A stretch of 64,000 nt of DNA, from the NCBI GenBank assembly GCA_021029095.1, contig JAJOHG010000040.1, positions 228,217 through 292,216 on the forward strand, given 5' to 3'. The notes under the pieces were generated by a model that searched no databases, was not told the DNA's origin, and saw only the letters and a list, made by a program, of their open reading frames with translations. The stretch is from Phellopilus nigrolimitatus. Lineage: Eukaryota; Basidiomycota; Agaricomycetes; Hymenochaetales; Hymenochaetaceae. The translations under genes and the position numbers were made by a program. This document shows positions 1 to 10,499 of this stretch, piece after piece. Every line of letters starts with the position of its first letter. Position 1 is the stretch's first letter.

Positions 1-720
1 TGTTGTCTGCAAAAACAGGCCGTGAAGAAACCATCTGACATATATCAGCAAATCGTCGCGTCCACCACAATGCCGCCCGGCGCGAGATCGGGAAACTCCA
101 GGAAGAAAAGAAAACATGAGCACGGTTCGGAATGTGGACGCGTGCGAGGTTTGAAGCTTCAAGGACAAGGACAATCGTTGCTTGAGGACAGCTAGGTGCA
201 GAGCTCCGCGACCGAATCTAAGGCGTGAGACATAGTTGCTAAATGTGGATGTAAAGTCTAGATTACATATACACTTCTAGCCGGCAAATGCCAGTTTTTG
301 CCAAGGCAAAATGACAAATCTCACCAATTTGAGTTTTGCCCCCGCTATCGAAGTTTGCACATGCAGAGACTTTTGCGTAGAAAAAACAGCTGAGGAGCTC
401 GAATCAGTCCGGGCGATCTCACGGATCGATTTTCTCTGACATTTTGCAAAGCGGAACTATCACGTCAGCTTCTGTATTGCTTATTGGCGACTTTCTTTTC
501 TCCATTTGAGTCTTTCGAGGGTCACCGTCTCTTTACAAAAAAAGTGTATGCAGTTGATCACGGCACGGAAAGCAGTGCGATATCTATTGGGATACGATTT
601 TGTGGATCTCGAAAGCAAAGGAAAGTGTTAAAAGAATGAATGAGACGCCGATGGTTAAGTCACGGAAAACAAACCGAATTCGCAAACTGCGAGTTCGAAC
701 ACACAAATGTACCAGACTCT
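1..720. other. No gene recognised
   Basis: I see no reading frame with family similarity and no convincing splice pattern here. From about 720 the sequence resembles the stretch at 5390-5496, so the 3' flank of the DUF6534 duplication begins there. Confidence 0.5.
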
Positions 721-3035
721 GAGCCAGGTCAATAACGAATGGATGTGGTGCCGTCTGCTAGAAATCGCAGCGCTAGAAATATGAAATATGACGGCCTAGA
801 CCCGCAAGACGTTGTGTTTCCTATCGAATGAGGGCTGAGACTCCGTGTTAGTTTCGTAATCATCAGGTATCATATCAGAAGAAATCTATGATAGCGTTCA
901 GAACGCATCCGAATAAATGAGCACTCGAAACGCTTACTCCTAAGCTTCTTTTGCGGTCCGTGTCGGGAGATTTGAGGTCCAGCGTGTGCCGATTGACAGT
1001 CTGAGGAAGAGAAGTATCGCCACTAGAGCGAGTTTCTGGAAAGTGTGTTGAGTACTTACTGTGTTAACGTTCACCGATGTTTGATTGACGTTCACGGAGT
1101 TAGGACCCAAACGTCCCATTTGGTATGAGGATGTCGCAATACCCGAGCCGGTGTCCTGACCAACACCTGCAACGCTCGCCCTAGCGTTCAAACTATTAAA
1201 AAAAATCCCCAGTTATGATGATGGTAGACAATGCATAGAAAAATATGGTGCTCGTACGTTGCATAGAGTGTATTTGAGTACACTGGAAAGCTCCGTTAAA
1301 ACAACATCACGACTTGACAGATATAAGCTCACGCTTGCTGACGCAGACGAAAAACGTTATATAGATAAACGCATTTGGGTACAATGAAATCTACGACCCC
1401 TCATTAGCATAGTCACGCTCAACATCATGAAGTATTCACATACGAAAATTAGCGACATCAGCGCGCATAAGCTCGTTAGCAATCCCGTGTTAATTGTAAA
1501 CAAGATTAAGCGGTTTATGATCGTCTCGGAGCGCGAGAATCCCGTGCGCGAACGTTGGAGCAGGAATATGAGTGTGAAAGCGATCATGATGTCGCTCGCC
1601 GCCCCAAGGATGTTGATTGAACGCGATTCGTTGAATATCGCCCGTAGCTCGTCGAACGAAGCTAATACCGCACTGTTTTAAGGAGTCAAGATGGATAAGT
1701 CATTTAGAATCAGAAAAATATTGATAGGGCGTTGGCGCGTTAAAAACAACTTACGCCTTGGCAAAATACACTGAGTTTAAAATAAGTATGCGTGAGTAAG
1801 CTAAGTTATTACGCGGCATACTGATATTCACGCACGAATGGCAGAGATAAACTCCCCCAATACCAGGAGCATCAAGAAGGAAACGACGAATATATTTTGG
1901 TGGCTCACTGTCGTGCAGCGTGAGAGGTGAGAAAATTCTGCAGTATGAAGGACGTACATTTCCAGACGCGGTAAACCAGGAGCGACTGCACGAGGAGACA
2001 AATAATTCCCTACGATTGATAGGAATAAGCAAGGAAACAATGTACCGCTATCTAGATGCTTACGCTCATGAGCACCATGACCTAAAAACCGGCTAATTAG
2101 AGGAAGCAGATTAAAGAATACAGAGGCATGTCGTACCACAAGACTTTTCACAAGGTGTGTCAGAAAGAGCGGGTTCCCGTAGTTCGTGATCAGATACGTG
2201 TAGCCCGAATGTATTATCAGACCTTGGTGCACGCTATCAAAGACCCAGACAGTTATAACCTGAGTGTCGCGCTATTTTAAGAAAATAATAAAAAATCGCA
2301 AATCGAAAAAGACTCACAAGAGTCTTTATCCACCGCTTGTCTTCCGGATACATCTATACAACACCAGACATGATTTGGCTGGTGCATGAAAAAAATGTCG
2401 AACATCGAACGTACGTTGAAATAATAGTAAAGCTGCACGCATCCAACACCCCACAAACTGTACGCAGACAACCATCAGATACTTTCTGAAAAGCCTACAT
2501 CACTAGAGACGCCTACGCCATAGAAAGCCTGCGTCAAAAGCGGGACATCAGTTGGAGGTCCGAGCGTAAGAATAAGTAGGGCGGGAACTTACACGACAGC
2601 CAGATAAAGCGCGCCCATCTGCAAACATTAAATGAAAGGGCTTGTAAGAGCTCGAGGAAGATTACGACGGAAGACGTACAGTGTTGTCCAAGGCAGGCAA
2701 TCCCGTCGCTGGATTCATATTTGCAATGATTTGATCTGGGGATGCTCGAACAGTCGCTTTCGATAGTCTCGTCCCGCAGAGCCAAGCATCGACAAGTACG
2801 ACAACGAGCACGAAGAATAGATGGGAGTGGAATACAGGCTTCGGGAGATCCAACATCCTGGCTCGCCCATCAATTCATTTAAGTCCTGAGTTTTACAAAC
2901 CTGATTTGACCCTGCACTGCGGGGAGATCGTTCCAGCGTACATATCTGAAAATCTCTTTCGAATCTCAGCTTTTCGAAACCATGATAAGTTCGAGCCGCC
3001 TGACTCACAGCGCTGCGAGAATGGGAAAGAAGCAT
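720..3035. repeat. Tandem duplication unit A (DUF6534 gene plus flanks)
   Basis: This unit aligns by eye with 5390-7775, including the gene, its introns, the 3' flank and about 300 bases upstream of the start codon. Homology stops near 3035, after the shared stretch ending in 'aagaagcat', where an inverted-repeat-rich insertion begins. The ancestral upstream sequence seems to resume near 4970, because 4975-5250 resembles 7785-8050. Unit A was therefore probably interrupted after duplication. Confidence 0.75.
875..2718 (-). CDS. DUF6534 domain multi-pass membrane protein, tandem copy A
   Basis: This is a fungal DUF6534 integral membrane protein of unknown biochemical role, a family greatly expanded in agaricomycetes. 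Spliced by hand it has about 14 exons and roughly 330 residues. The start at 2718 gives MNPATGLPALDNT, followed by MGALYLAVV and the aromatic segment GCVQLYYYFN. Next comes the family hallmark YLITNYGNP, then LGEFISAI, a long conserved exon (about 1480-1680) with SRTGFSRSETIINRLILFT, and LYSNTLYATLNAR before a polar C-terminal tail. Donor sites are GTACGT, GTAAGT or GTGAGT and acceptors are CAG or TAG throughout. Several exons are tiny: VMVLMS is 18 nt and LYFAK is 16 nt. All junction phases I checked keep the frame, so the gene looks intact. About seven transmembrane helices are expected from the family. Its nearest neighbour is the paralogue at 5497-7351 on the same strand. Confidence 0.85.
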
Positions 3036-3040
3036 GCACT

Positions 3041-3122
3041 ACGGTTGGTCAGCGTGGCCAGGATGGATTTGGTAAGGATTAGTTATAAGCGAAGCGAGTC
3101 TCTGGCCACGCTGGCCGACCGT
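3041..3122. repeat. Hairpin-forming inverted repeat at the insertion edge
   Basis: The arms 3041-3062 and 3101-3122 are complementary at about 19 of 22 positions (for example agcgtggccag versus ctggccacgct), separated by 38 bases. The repeat begins a few bases past the point where homology with the second DUF6534 unit stops, so it may mark one end of the inserted DNA. Confidence 0.75.
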
Positions 3123-3859
3123 AAGACGTGCTAGTAAGGCACGGGAAGTACAGTTGTCGATGTTCGGGTCAGACTGATTTTCGCTGATCCCGAACATCGA
3201 CCCGGACCAGTTTTGACATTTAGGCCGACCCTTGAACCGAACCTCTCGCGTGCCGGTTCGAAGGTTGACCCCCCTCTGAACCCTGCAAATTCTTCACAAA
3301 CCCAGAATTAATCTTGCGCTGTAGATTTTGAAATTTAGCTAAACATTTTTTTATTTTATGTTTTTTTTTTATTTTGCATTATAGAAGAGCCATTGAACAC
3401 TCACAAATACAGTTCGATCCGAGACCGAACATCAGCTTTAGTGAAAAGTTACTCGAGGGAAAACGAGCCATATCCCGCGCTGATTTTAATGGCCCCTCCC
3501 AATTCTGCGATTGAAGCGCTGTACGGGTCGGTATCGGGCAAACATCATCTGATCCGTGAGGTTGGCGAATTCCTTTTGTGCGATCTGACATTTACTGCAG
3601 CAGCTCTCGAGCTGTTGTATCGTATGGCAGACTGACTTTCTCACGCATTTGAAGATAACGACGCAAACCTTGATCTTCATTGGTTAGCCGAACGTTCTTC
3701 GACTCTAAGCGAGTATCAAAGAATGTTCCGACGTTCCGATAACCCATCGTCGCCCGTGCCGACGAGCTGCAATCGTGCCAAATCTTGGAATCTCAAAATA
3801 TCGAGTGAAATCGCGGCAAGATTTAAAAAAAGAGGTTTGAGATGGCAACCGGACACAGA

Positions 3860-4407
3860 CTAGGGGAGCTCAAAGTTAAAATTGAGATTTACAACTCTCA
3901 AGCTCCTGCCTATTACAGCGCATCTCAACAAATCGCGGCACGCCGGCTTCTACGATCTCATCAGCAGGATCACAGTCCTGTCAGCATGCAAACGCAACCG
4001 CCGGCAATCTCTTCAGGTAGACTAGGGTTAGAAATACGTTTTCTGGGCCGTCCTTCTTTATGTACATGTATTATGATTTTGTTATGTTGGTACATGTGTT
4101 TAAACCCTTTTCTGCAGACTTTGACCAAGATTTGGGCTGAAATATCCGAAAAAATACTAATGTGTGATAATGCTATGCAAAAAAGGACAGATAGCAATGA
4201 AAAAATCGATTTGACACTCATTTAACAGATTTGGATTGTAACCCTAGGACATCTGAAAAATGTTCCGGCAGTTACCACTACTCGTTGACCAAGCTGATGC
4301 CAGCTACGCGAGCTTTGATGCCGGTGTGCCGCGACGAGTTAAGATGCGCTGCAATAGGCAGGAGCTTGAGAGTTGTAAATCTCAATTTTAACTTTGAGCT
4401 CCCCTAC
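3860..4407. repeat. Foldback: two 88-base inverted arms around a 372-base loop
   Basis: Arm 3860-3947 is the reverse complement of arm 4320-4407 at about 81 of 88 positions, including an unbroken perfect stretch of more than 50 bases. The loop contains no recognisable gene. It could be a MITE or foldback transposon, or two head-to-head copies of a short repeat. Transcription across it would give a long hairpin RNA suited to Dicer. Confidence 0.85.
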
Positions 4408-5389
4408 TTAGTCCCGATTCCGCTGGAGTATTGCTACCTCTAATTGCAGAATCGAGCGAGATCGAACTGGTCGGTTCGTTCAATATCATACGATAAAATT
4501 GAGAACGGCGCGATCAGGTATGAGCATCCAGAGATTTCAGCAACCTCAGGCAGATCTTGAGGAAGACGCCGAAGGCTAGATTTGTATGCCGAAATTTGTT
4601 CAGGTTTGATTTATTCTTATTGAGTTGATTTTTGCCTTCGTTTATAATAAATTCAGGTTCGAAATTGGAGAAAACATTTGGTACTTAGCACAAAAATTAC
4701 GATTTTTGATTGGTTGGGGCTCGATTCGGGTTCCAAAGAGAGTCAGCGAACCAGCCTGAATCGCGGTTCGGTCCATCGTGGATACTCTCTAGGGGCTGGT
4801 CTTTGCATGATACAGTAGCTCCGAAGTCCCTTGACTCTTGTGGATGGGCAAAATAAAATTGGTGATCATCTTCCATAATCGGCGTATCATTAAGTTATTT
4901 GTATTTGAGATGATGTGCTTGAATTATTTTGCTCGATGATTAGGCAACTTGGTTAGCGCCACCCACGTCACGGCCTGTCGAGTTTATGACTCCCATACCT
5001 TGCTTGCATGTAGCAAGTGTATCGTGCTTGATTAAAGATTGTTTCCACCTAGCTGCAAAACGTATGATGTAGTTTCGGACAACAGCATTGAAGCCTTTGA
5101 TAGATGTAATGATACTACATAGAAAATTTAAGTTGAGATGCGATGTGAAGTAAGAATCACCGAGATCCGGATGTGCCAGATTCCGTACCGAGCCGCGAGC
5201 GCCTTCTGATTCGGCAGGTAGTGCAATATGTATCCGGTATCTACGGGCTAGACCGATAGACCTCGAAAGCGTTGAGAGAACGATTGAGACGCCTTCTGTC
5301 GAGGATGTTTTTTCTTCTGTACTGGAGAAAAGCGTTTGCGGAGGCCAAACATTTACCAGTCTCCATTTCAAATCATTACGAATGAAAGG

Positions 5390-7775
5390 CACTGTTTCTT
5401 AGTAGTCGCAGCGCTAGGAACATGGCGAACTAGACCTGCGAGATGCCGCGTTTCCTGTCGTACTCCGTGTTGTCGTCGTAATCAGAGGGCGTCAATCTAG
5501 AAGAAACCTATGGTAGCCTTCAAAACGTATCCGAATAAATAAGCACTTGAAACGCCTACTCCTAGAGTTACTTTGTGGTCTGTGTCGGCAGATATGAGGT
5601 CCAGCGTGTGCCGATTGACAGTCTGAGGAAGCGAAATATCATCATTAAAGCGAGCTTCTGGAAGAATACACCGTGTGTTGAGTACTTACTGTGTTAACGT
5701 TCACCGGTGTTTTATTGACGTTCGCGGAACTAGGACCCAAGCGTCCCATCTGGAATGAGGATGCCGCAGTACCTGAGCTTGTGTGCTGACCAACCCCTCC
5801 AACGCTCGTCCTAGCATTCAAACTGTAATAATTAAAGTTAGAAGTTATAATAACGGTCAACAGAACATTAAAGGCGCAAATTCTCGTACGTTGCGTAGAG
5901 AGTATTCGAGTACACTGGAAAGCGCTGTTCAGATTATTTCTTGAATTAACAAATAGAAACTCACGCTTGCTGACGCAGACGAAAAACGAGATATAGATAA
6001 ACGCATCTGGGTACAACGAAACCTGAAAGCCTTCATTAGTGGTCGCGCTCACTAGCTTGAAGTATGTACATACGAAGATTAGCGACATAAGCGCGCATAA
6101 GCTCGTTAGCAATCCCGTATTGATTGTAAACAGGATTAAGCGGTTAATGATCGTCTCGGAGCGCGAGAATCCCGTGCGCGAACGCTGGAGCAGAAATATG
6201 AGCGTGAAGGCGATCATGATGTCGCTCGCCGCCCCAAGGATATTGATTGAGCGCGACTCATTGAATATTGACGGTAGCTGGGCAAACGAAGTAAAAACTG
6301 CGCTATATTAAGGAGTAGAGGGGGATCAGCCCATTTCAATCCGCAAGAATATTGGTGCGATCTCGCGCATTAGAAGTAACTTACGCTTTGGCAAAATATA
6401 CTGAGTTTAAAGTAAAGCATGCGTGGATAAGCGAAGTTATTACGTGGTATACTGATATACACGCACTGACGACAGAGATAAATTCCCCCAAAACGAGGAG
6501 CATCAAGAAGGAGACAGCAAATATATTTTTGTGGCTCACTGTCGTGCATCGTCAGGGATGCGAGAAGTCTATAATAAGAAGGACGTACATTTCCAGACGC
6601 GGTGGACCAGGAACGACTGCACGAGAAGACAAATAATGCCCTACGATTGATAAAGATAAGCAAGTGAAGACTGTGCCGGTGCCGAGAGACTTACGCTGAA
6701 GAGCACCATGACCTAAACGCAGGCTAGTTAGCGGAAGCAGATTAGAGGATACAGAGGCATGTCGTACCACAAGACTTTTCACAACGTGCATCAGAAACAG
6801 CGGGTTCCCATAGTTCGTGATCAAATACGTGTAGCAGGTATGCGTTATCAGACCTTGGTGCACACTGTCAAAGACCCAGACAACTATAACCTGAGTGTTG
6901 CGTTATCCGCGACAGAACAAAATATAGCAGAAGGAAAGAAGACTTACGAGAATCTTGATCCACAGCTCGTCTTTCGGATACATCTGTACATCATCAGACA
7001 TGGTTTTGCTAATGCGTGAGGAAACATCGAAGTCCGAACGTACGTTGAAATAGTAGTAAACCTGCACGCTTCCAACACCCCACAAACTGTACGCAGACAA
7101 CCATTAGATAATGTTTGAGAAGCTTGCATTTCTAGGGGCTTACGCCATAGCGAGCCTGTGTCGACAGCTCAGAATCAGTCAGAGGCCCGAACGTACGAAG
7201 TAGAAGCAGAAATTTACACGACGCCCAGGAACAGGGCGCCCATCTGTAAACGTGAACAATTGGGCTTGTTAGCACTCGTGAACGTCCAGGAAGCAAATGG
7301 AGAAAGACATACAGTGTTGTCCAAGGCAGGCAGTGCCGTCGCAGAACTCATACTTGCAATGGTCGATCTGGAAATACTCTCGAACAATTGCTTTCCGTAG
7401 ATCTCGTCCCCTCAGAGCCAAATTTCCACAAATACGAAAACGAGCGCAAGGAGCAAGCACAATGAACAGACTGCAGTGGCTATAGACTGCAGTTGCGTGG
7501 CGGAGCGGCGGCGGGGGAGATGGAAATACGGGCTTTGGGAAGAACGTCTTAAGTGATCGAACAAAAATAACTTCTTCGACGGCATTATTTTGCATATCCG
7601 TCCCTGCCCGTTAAATTCAGTTGAGGAAGGTTCACCGAGTTGATTTTGACATGTGTTGCAGGGCAACGGTTCCAGTTATACGTATACGCCTACATCTTTC
7701 GAATTCTCAGATTCTCAGAACCATCAATTTGAACCGCCTGACTCACAGTGTTTCGGAAATGGAAAAGAAGCATCC
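5390..7775. repeat. Tandem duplication unit B (DUF6534 gene plus flanks)
   Basis: This is the second unit, aligned with 720-3035 and in the same orientation. It is followed without interruption by about 280 bases (7785-8060) that resemble 4975-5250. Unit B therefore seems to keep the uninterrupted upstream arrangement. Confidence 0.75.
5497..7351 (-). CDS. DUF6534 domain multi-pass membrane protein, tandem copy B
   Basis: This paralogue of the gene at 875-2718 has the same exon plan. It begins MSSATALPALDNT at 7351, then MGALFLGVV and GSVQVYYYFN, MYPKDELWIKIL, the hallmark YLITNYGNP, and the conserved exon with SRTGFSRSETIINRLILFT (about 6110-6300). LYSNTLYATLNAR and a polar tail ending at 5497 follow. 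Every junction I followed uses GT...AG in matching phase, so the gene appears functional. The two copies are nearly identical in the conserved exon and differ more in the tail and loops, as expected of an established tandem pair. The biochemical role is unknown in the family. Seven transmembrane segments are expected. Confidence 0.85.
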
Positions 7776-8071
7776 GCGAGGCGTTTATGACGGCAGTAGG
7801 AATGGGCCAATCATTCAGATCAATGTACTTGCATACGGCAGAAGTGTATCATGCGTGATTTGCAAGAAAAATTGTCTTCAGCTAGCATGGTGCAGTTTCC
7901 GACGATAGCTTCGAAGCCTTCGGTAGACATAACGATACTACATAAAAGTTGTGAGGCGAATTGCGTTGTGAAGCAAGAAATGCCGGCATACAGGGGCCCC
8001 AGCTTCCGTACCGTAACCAATAATTTACACAAATATTTTCTCTGATCGAAGCCGTGCACATGGAATCCGCT
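7776..8071. other. Intergenic; homologous to 4975-5250
   Basis: No gene is visible. On the minus strand both this stretch and 4940-5250 read into similar short peptides (for example LLCSIVMSTEGF here and FLCSIITSIKGF there). They are therefore two copies of the same ancestral flank of the DUF6534 genes. The peptide similarity is too short to call a gene. Confidence 0.4.
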
Positions 8072-10113
8072 TCAGATGCTAGAAAACTCCGTGGTGTCCC
8101 ATTGGACGCTGGCGAGCATCTTTGCATCACTCTTCTCGTACGGGTGCTCATCTTCGACACTTCTGACAAGCGCGGCAGCCCGTTCTGAGCGCGGCGTGAT
8201 CGCGCACTTGAAGTCCTTCGGGTGGCTAGAAAAGGAGAACATAACCGTCTCAGCGACAGCCGCAGATAAATCGCTGAAAAAGATCAATAAGAACGCACCA
8301 GATCGCGCCATTGTGGAACTCGGCGTTCGGAGTGATCTCGTGGCCGGCTGCATCGCGCGCCTTCTTGATGTCGAACACCGCCAAAGCCATCGCGATAGAC
8401 AGCCACATTGACGCGTCCGCGAGGTCGCTGCCAGGACATATCCTAACGAGAAGCAAAAAGCATCAGATCTGAGCGTCTAAAATTTCGTCTGGTGAAAACA
8501 AGGAAGACGGAAGCCGAGAACACACCTCCGTCCGAAGCCAAACGCGTAATTGCGCGGATTCATCTCAGGCGTTTTGCCGAGGAAGCGCTCCGGTCTGAAC
8601 GCTGTGGGGTCATTATACGAGTCCGGGTTATGCCCCATCTCCCTATGACGAACCAAGTTAGTAGACCATAGAGAATGAGATAGACAGTGAGACCCCGAAC
8701 CAGGTGTTCGCCATGAGGATTGAGCCTCTCGGGATGAAGTACCCGTCGTACATACTGTCCTCGGTCGATGAGTGGGGGAGAGCCAGCGGCGCGACAAGAT
8801 TCCAGCGCATACTCTCCTTCAGAACCGCTTCGACGTACGGCATCTGCGCTCTGTCCTCGAAGCCAGGTAGCCTCTCTCCCCCAACGACGCTGTCGATCTC
8901 CTCCTGGGCTTTCCGCTGCGCCTCGGGGTGCAATGCCATCGCGAGATAGAATGTATACAACGCAGATACAGTCGTGTCCGCGCCACCGCCATACACAGCC
9001 GCGGCGCACCACTTTATGCAGAACTCGTCGTATTTGCTCTCCGCGCGCTGGAGCAGCGTCGAGACGAACGACGGCTGCGCGGTTCCCGCGTCTATTTGTG
9101 CCTTGACGAAGGCGAACGGCTGCTCGACGAACTGGTGCGCGTGCGCGCGCCACTTGGCCGCGACGCGCTTGAAGGCGGTGCCCGGAAACCAGTCGGGGAG
9201 GTAGCGCACTAGGTGCTGATTAGAGAACACGTAGGGGAAAAAAAACGCGGTATATGACACGTACTGAAAGGTGCAACGTCTACCATCCAGGTACCCGGCG
9301 TGACCGACAACATGAATTCGTTCATGACGTCGTCTGCGAGATCGATAAGTTTGTCAGGACCCTCGGGTTCGATCGTGTACCCGTGCGAGAGCCGCAGGAT
9401 GATGGCCCCAGCCGTTCTGCATGACAGTTTTCGCTGTCAGTCAAGCTTCAGCTGTGAGAATGCGTCTTGCGTACCTCCTGATCTGATCGCGCAACGAGCT
9501 TGGATCGCGCATCGTGCGCAGAAGAAACCTGCGCGTCTCGACCTCTTCGATTGGAGTGAAGCCTGCGACGGCGGTGCGCGTACCAAGGTACTCGTGGAAG
9601 TTGCGCCGATACTTACGGATACGCTCTCCGTAGTGTGACAACGGTACCGAGGTATCCCACCCAACCCTACAGCGCCAGCTCAGTTCACGCACACAGAATG
9701 AGTCTCAGACCTACTTACATCTCGCCGCCGAACGTGAGCGTAGGGCGGTCCGAGTAAATAGCGGACTTCTTCTCAAAAAGGTTGACGGCGATGGTGTAAT
9801 CGTTAATAATGACAATCGGCTGGCCGAGCACAGTAACGGAGCTGATGGGCCCGTACAGCGCTTTGTGCTTTTGCCAGTGCAGCCAAGGTTTGCCATCGGG
9901 GTCGGGGAGGTCGAGGATGTTTCCTACGAGCGGGAGGCCCCGCGGGCCCGGTGGGAGCAATGGACGTTTGGAGACGAGTTTCTTGAGAACATAGACGGCG
10001 ACACAGACTGCAGCGATATCGAGCACGACGATGAGAGCCATGCTTGAGAAGAAGAATGCTACCGACACGGATGCTAAAAGTCGGCTATAAATGAGTTTTG
10101 ATATGAGGGCCAT
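8072..10113 (-). CDS. Cytochrome P450 monooxygenase (basidiomycete microsomal type)
   Basis: This is a heme-thiolate monooxygenase that inserts oxygen into a lipophilic substrate with electrons from a P450 reductase at the ER. In order the sequence shows an N-terminal membrane helix, the hinge PPGPRGLPLVGN, the I-helix oxygen-binding GGGADTT, the K-helix KESMRW (ExxR), FRPERFL, and the heme loop FGFGRRICPG. The heme loop is assembled across an intron near 8470-8520. Introns fall near 9715, 9470, 9225, 8670, 8500 and 8310, all in frame. The last exon ends at 8072 in VQWDTTEFSSI. The start may be 10113 or, more typical for the family, the internal ATG at 10041, which places the anchor directly at the N-terminus. 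It resembles the O-methylsterigmatocystin-oxidoreductase-like clans common in agaricomycetes. The substrate is unknown. Confidence 0.88.
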
Positions 10114-10461
10114 GCTTCTTGAATTCTAGAAACGAATTGCCTCGGCAGAATCAGAACGGGTTGCTTGACCCCTCCAAGGATTGCAGCTGACCCGCTTTCT
10201 CAAGATAAGAAAAAGTCCCGGTTGGTGCTCAGGCGTAGCTAAGTCGTCTTGGCTGCAATGTAGAGTATAGGAGAAAAAATGTTTGAGAAGTCATTGTGCG
10301 AGCCGAAAACTCCGTCGAAAGGTACGCGATAAGCCATAGATGCAGAACAAGCAACGTTGTCGACGGCAAAATCGGCGGTCCAAATTGGCGCATGGCAAGT
10401 TTATCGTGGATCTACAAAATAATGGCAGTGCACTTTTCGGCGTCTTTTTTTCCTGTGCCTA
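10114..10461. other. Intergenic up to the edge of cassette copy 1
   Basis: No gene is seen. This is the P450 upstream region, and cassette homology starts near 10462. Confidence 0.5.
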
Positions 10462-10499
10462 AAGGGAATGATCGGGACTATGTGGCGTCACGACGCGGA

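Larger units (their letters stand above)
3036..4970. mobile_element. Roughly 1.9 kb insertion in the upstream region of DUF6534 copy A
   Basis: Unit B lacks this segment, so it looks like an insertion between the promoter-proximal flank (ending about 3035) and the distal flank (resuming about 4970). No protein-coding frame of known family is visible. The segment holds a hairpin at 3041-3122, two smaller inverted repeats at about 3156-3270, and an 88-base-arm foldback at 3860-4407. I found no transposase, no clear target-site duplication and no matching terminal repeats. A non-autonomous or foldback-type element is the best guess, but deletion from unit B is not excluded. Confidence 0.4.

Noticed and set aside
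640..710. tRNA-like A-box and T-loop look (gatggttaagtc ... gagttcgaac)
   Set aside because: No acceptor stem or anticodon arm could be paired, so there is no support for a tRNA or a tRNA-derived SINE.
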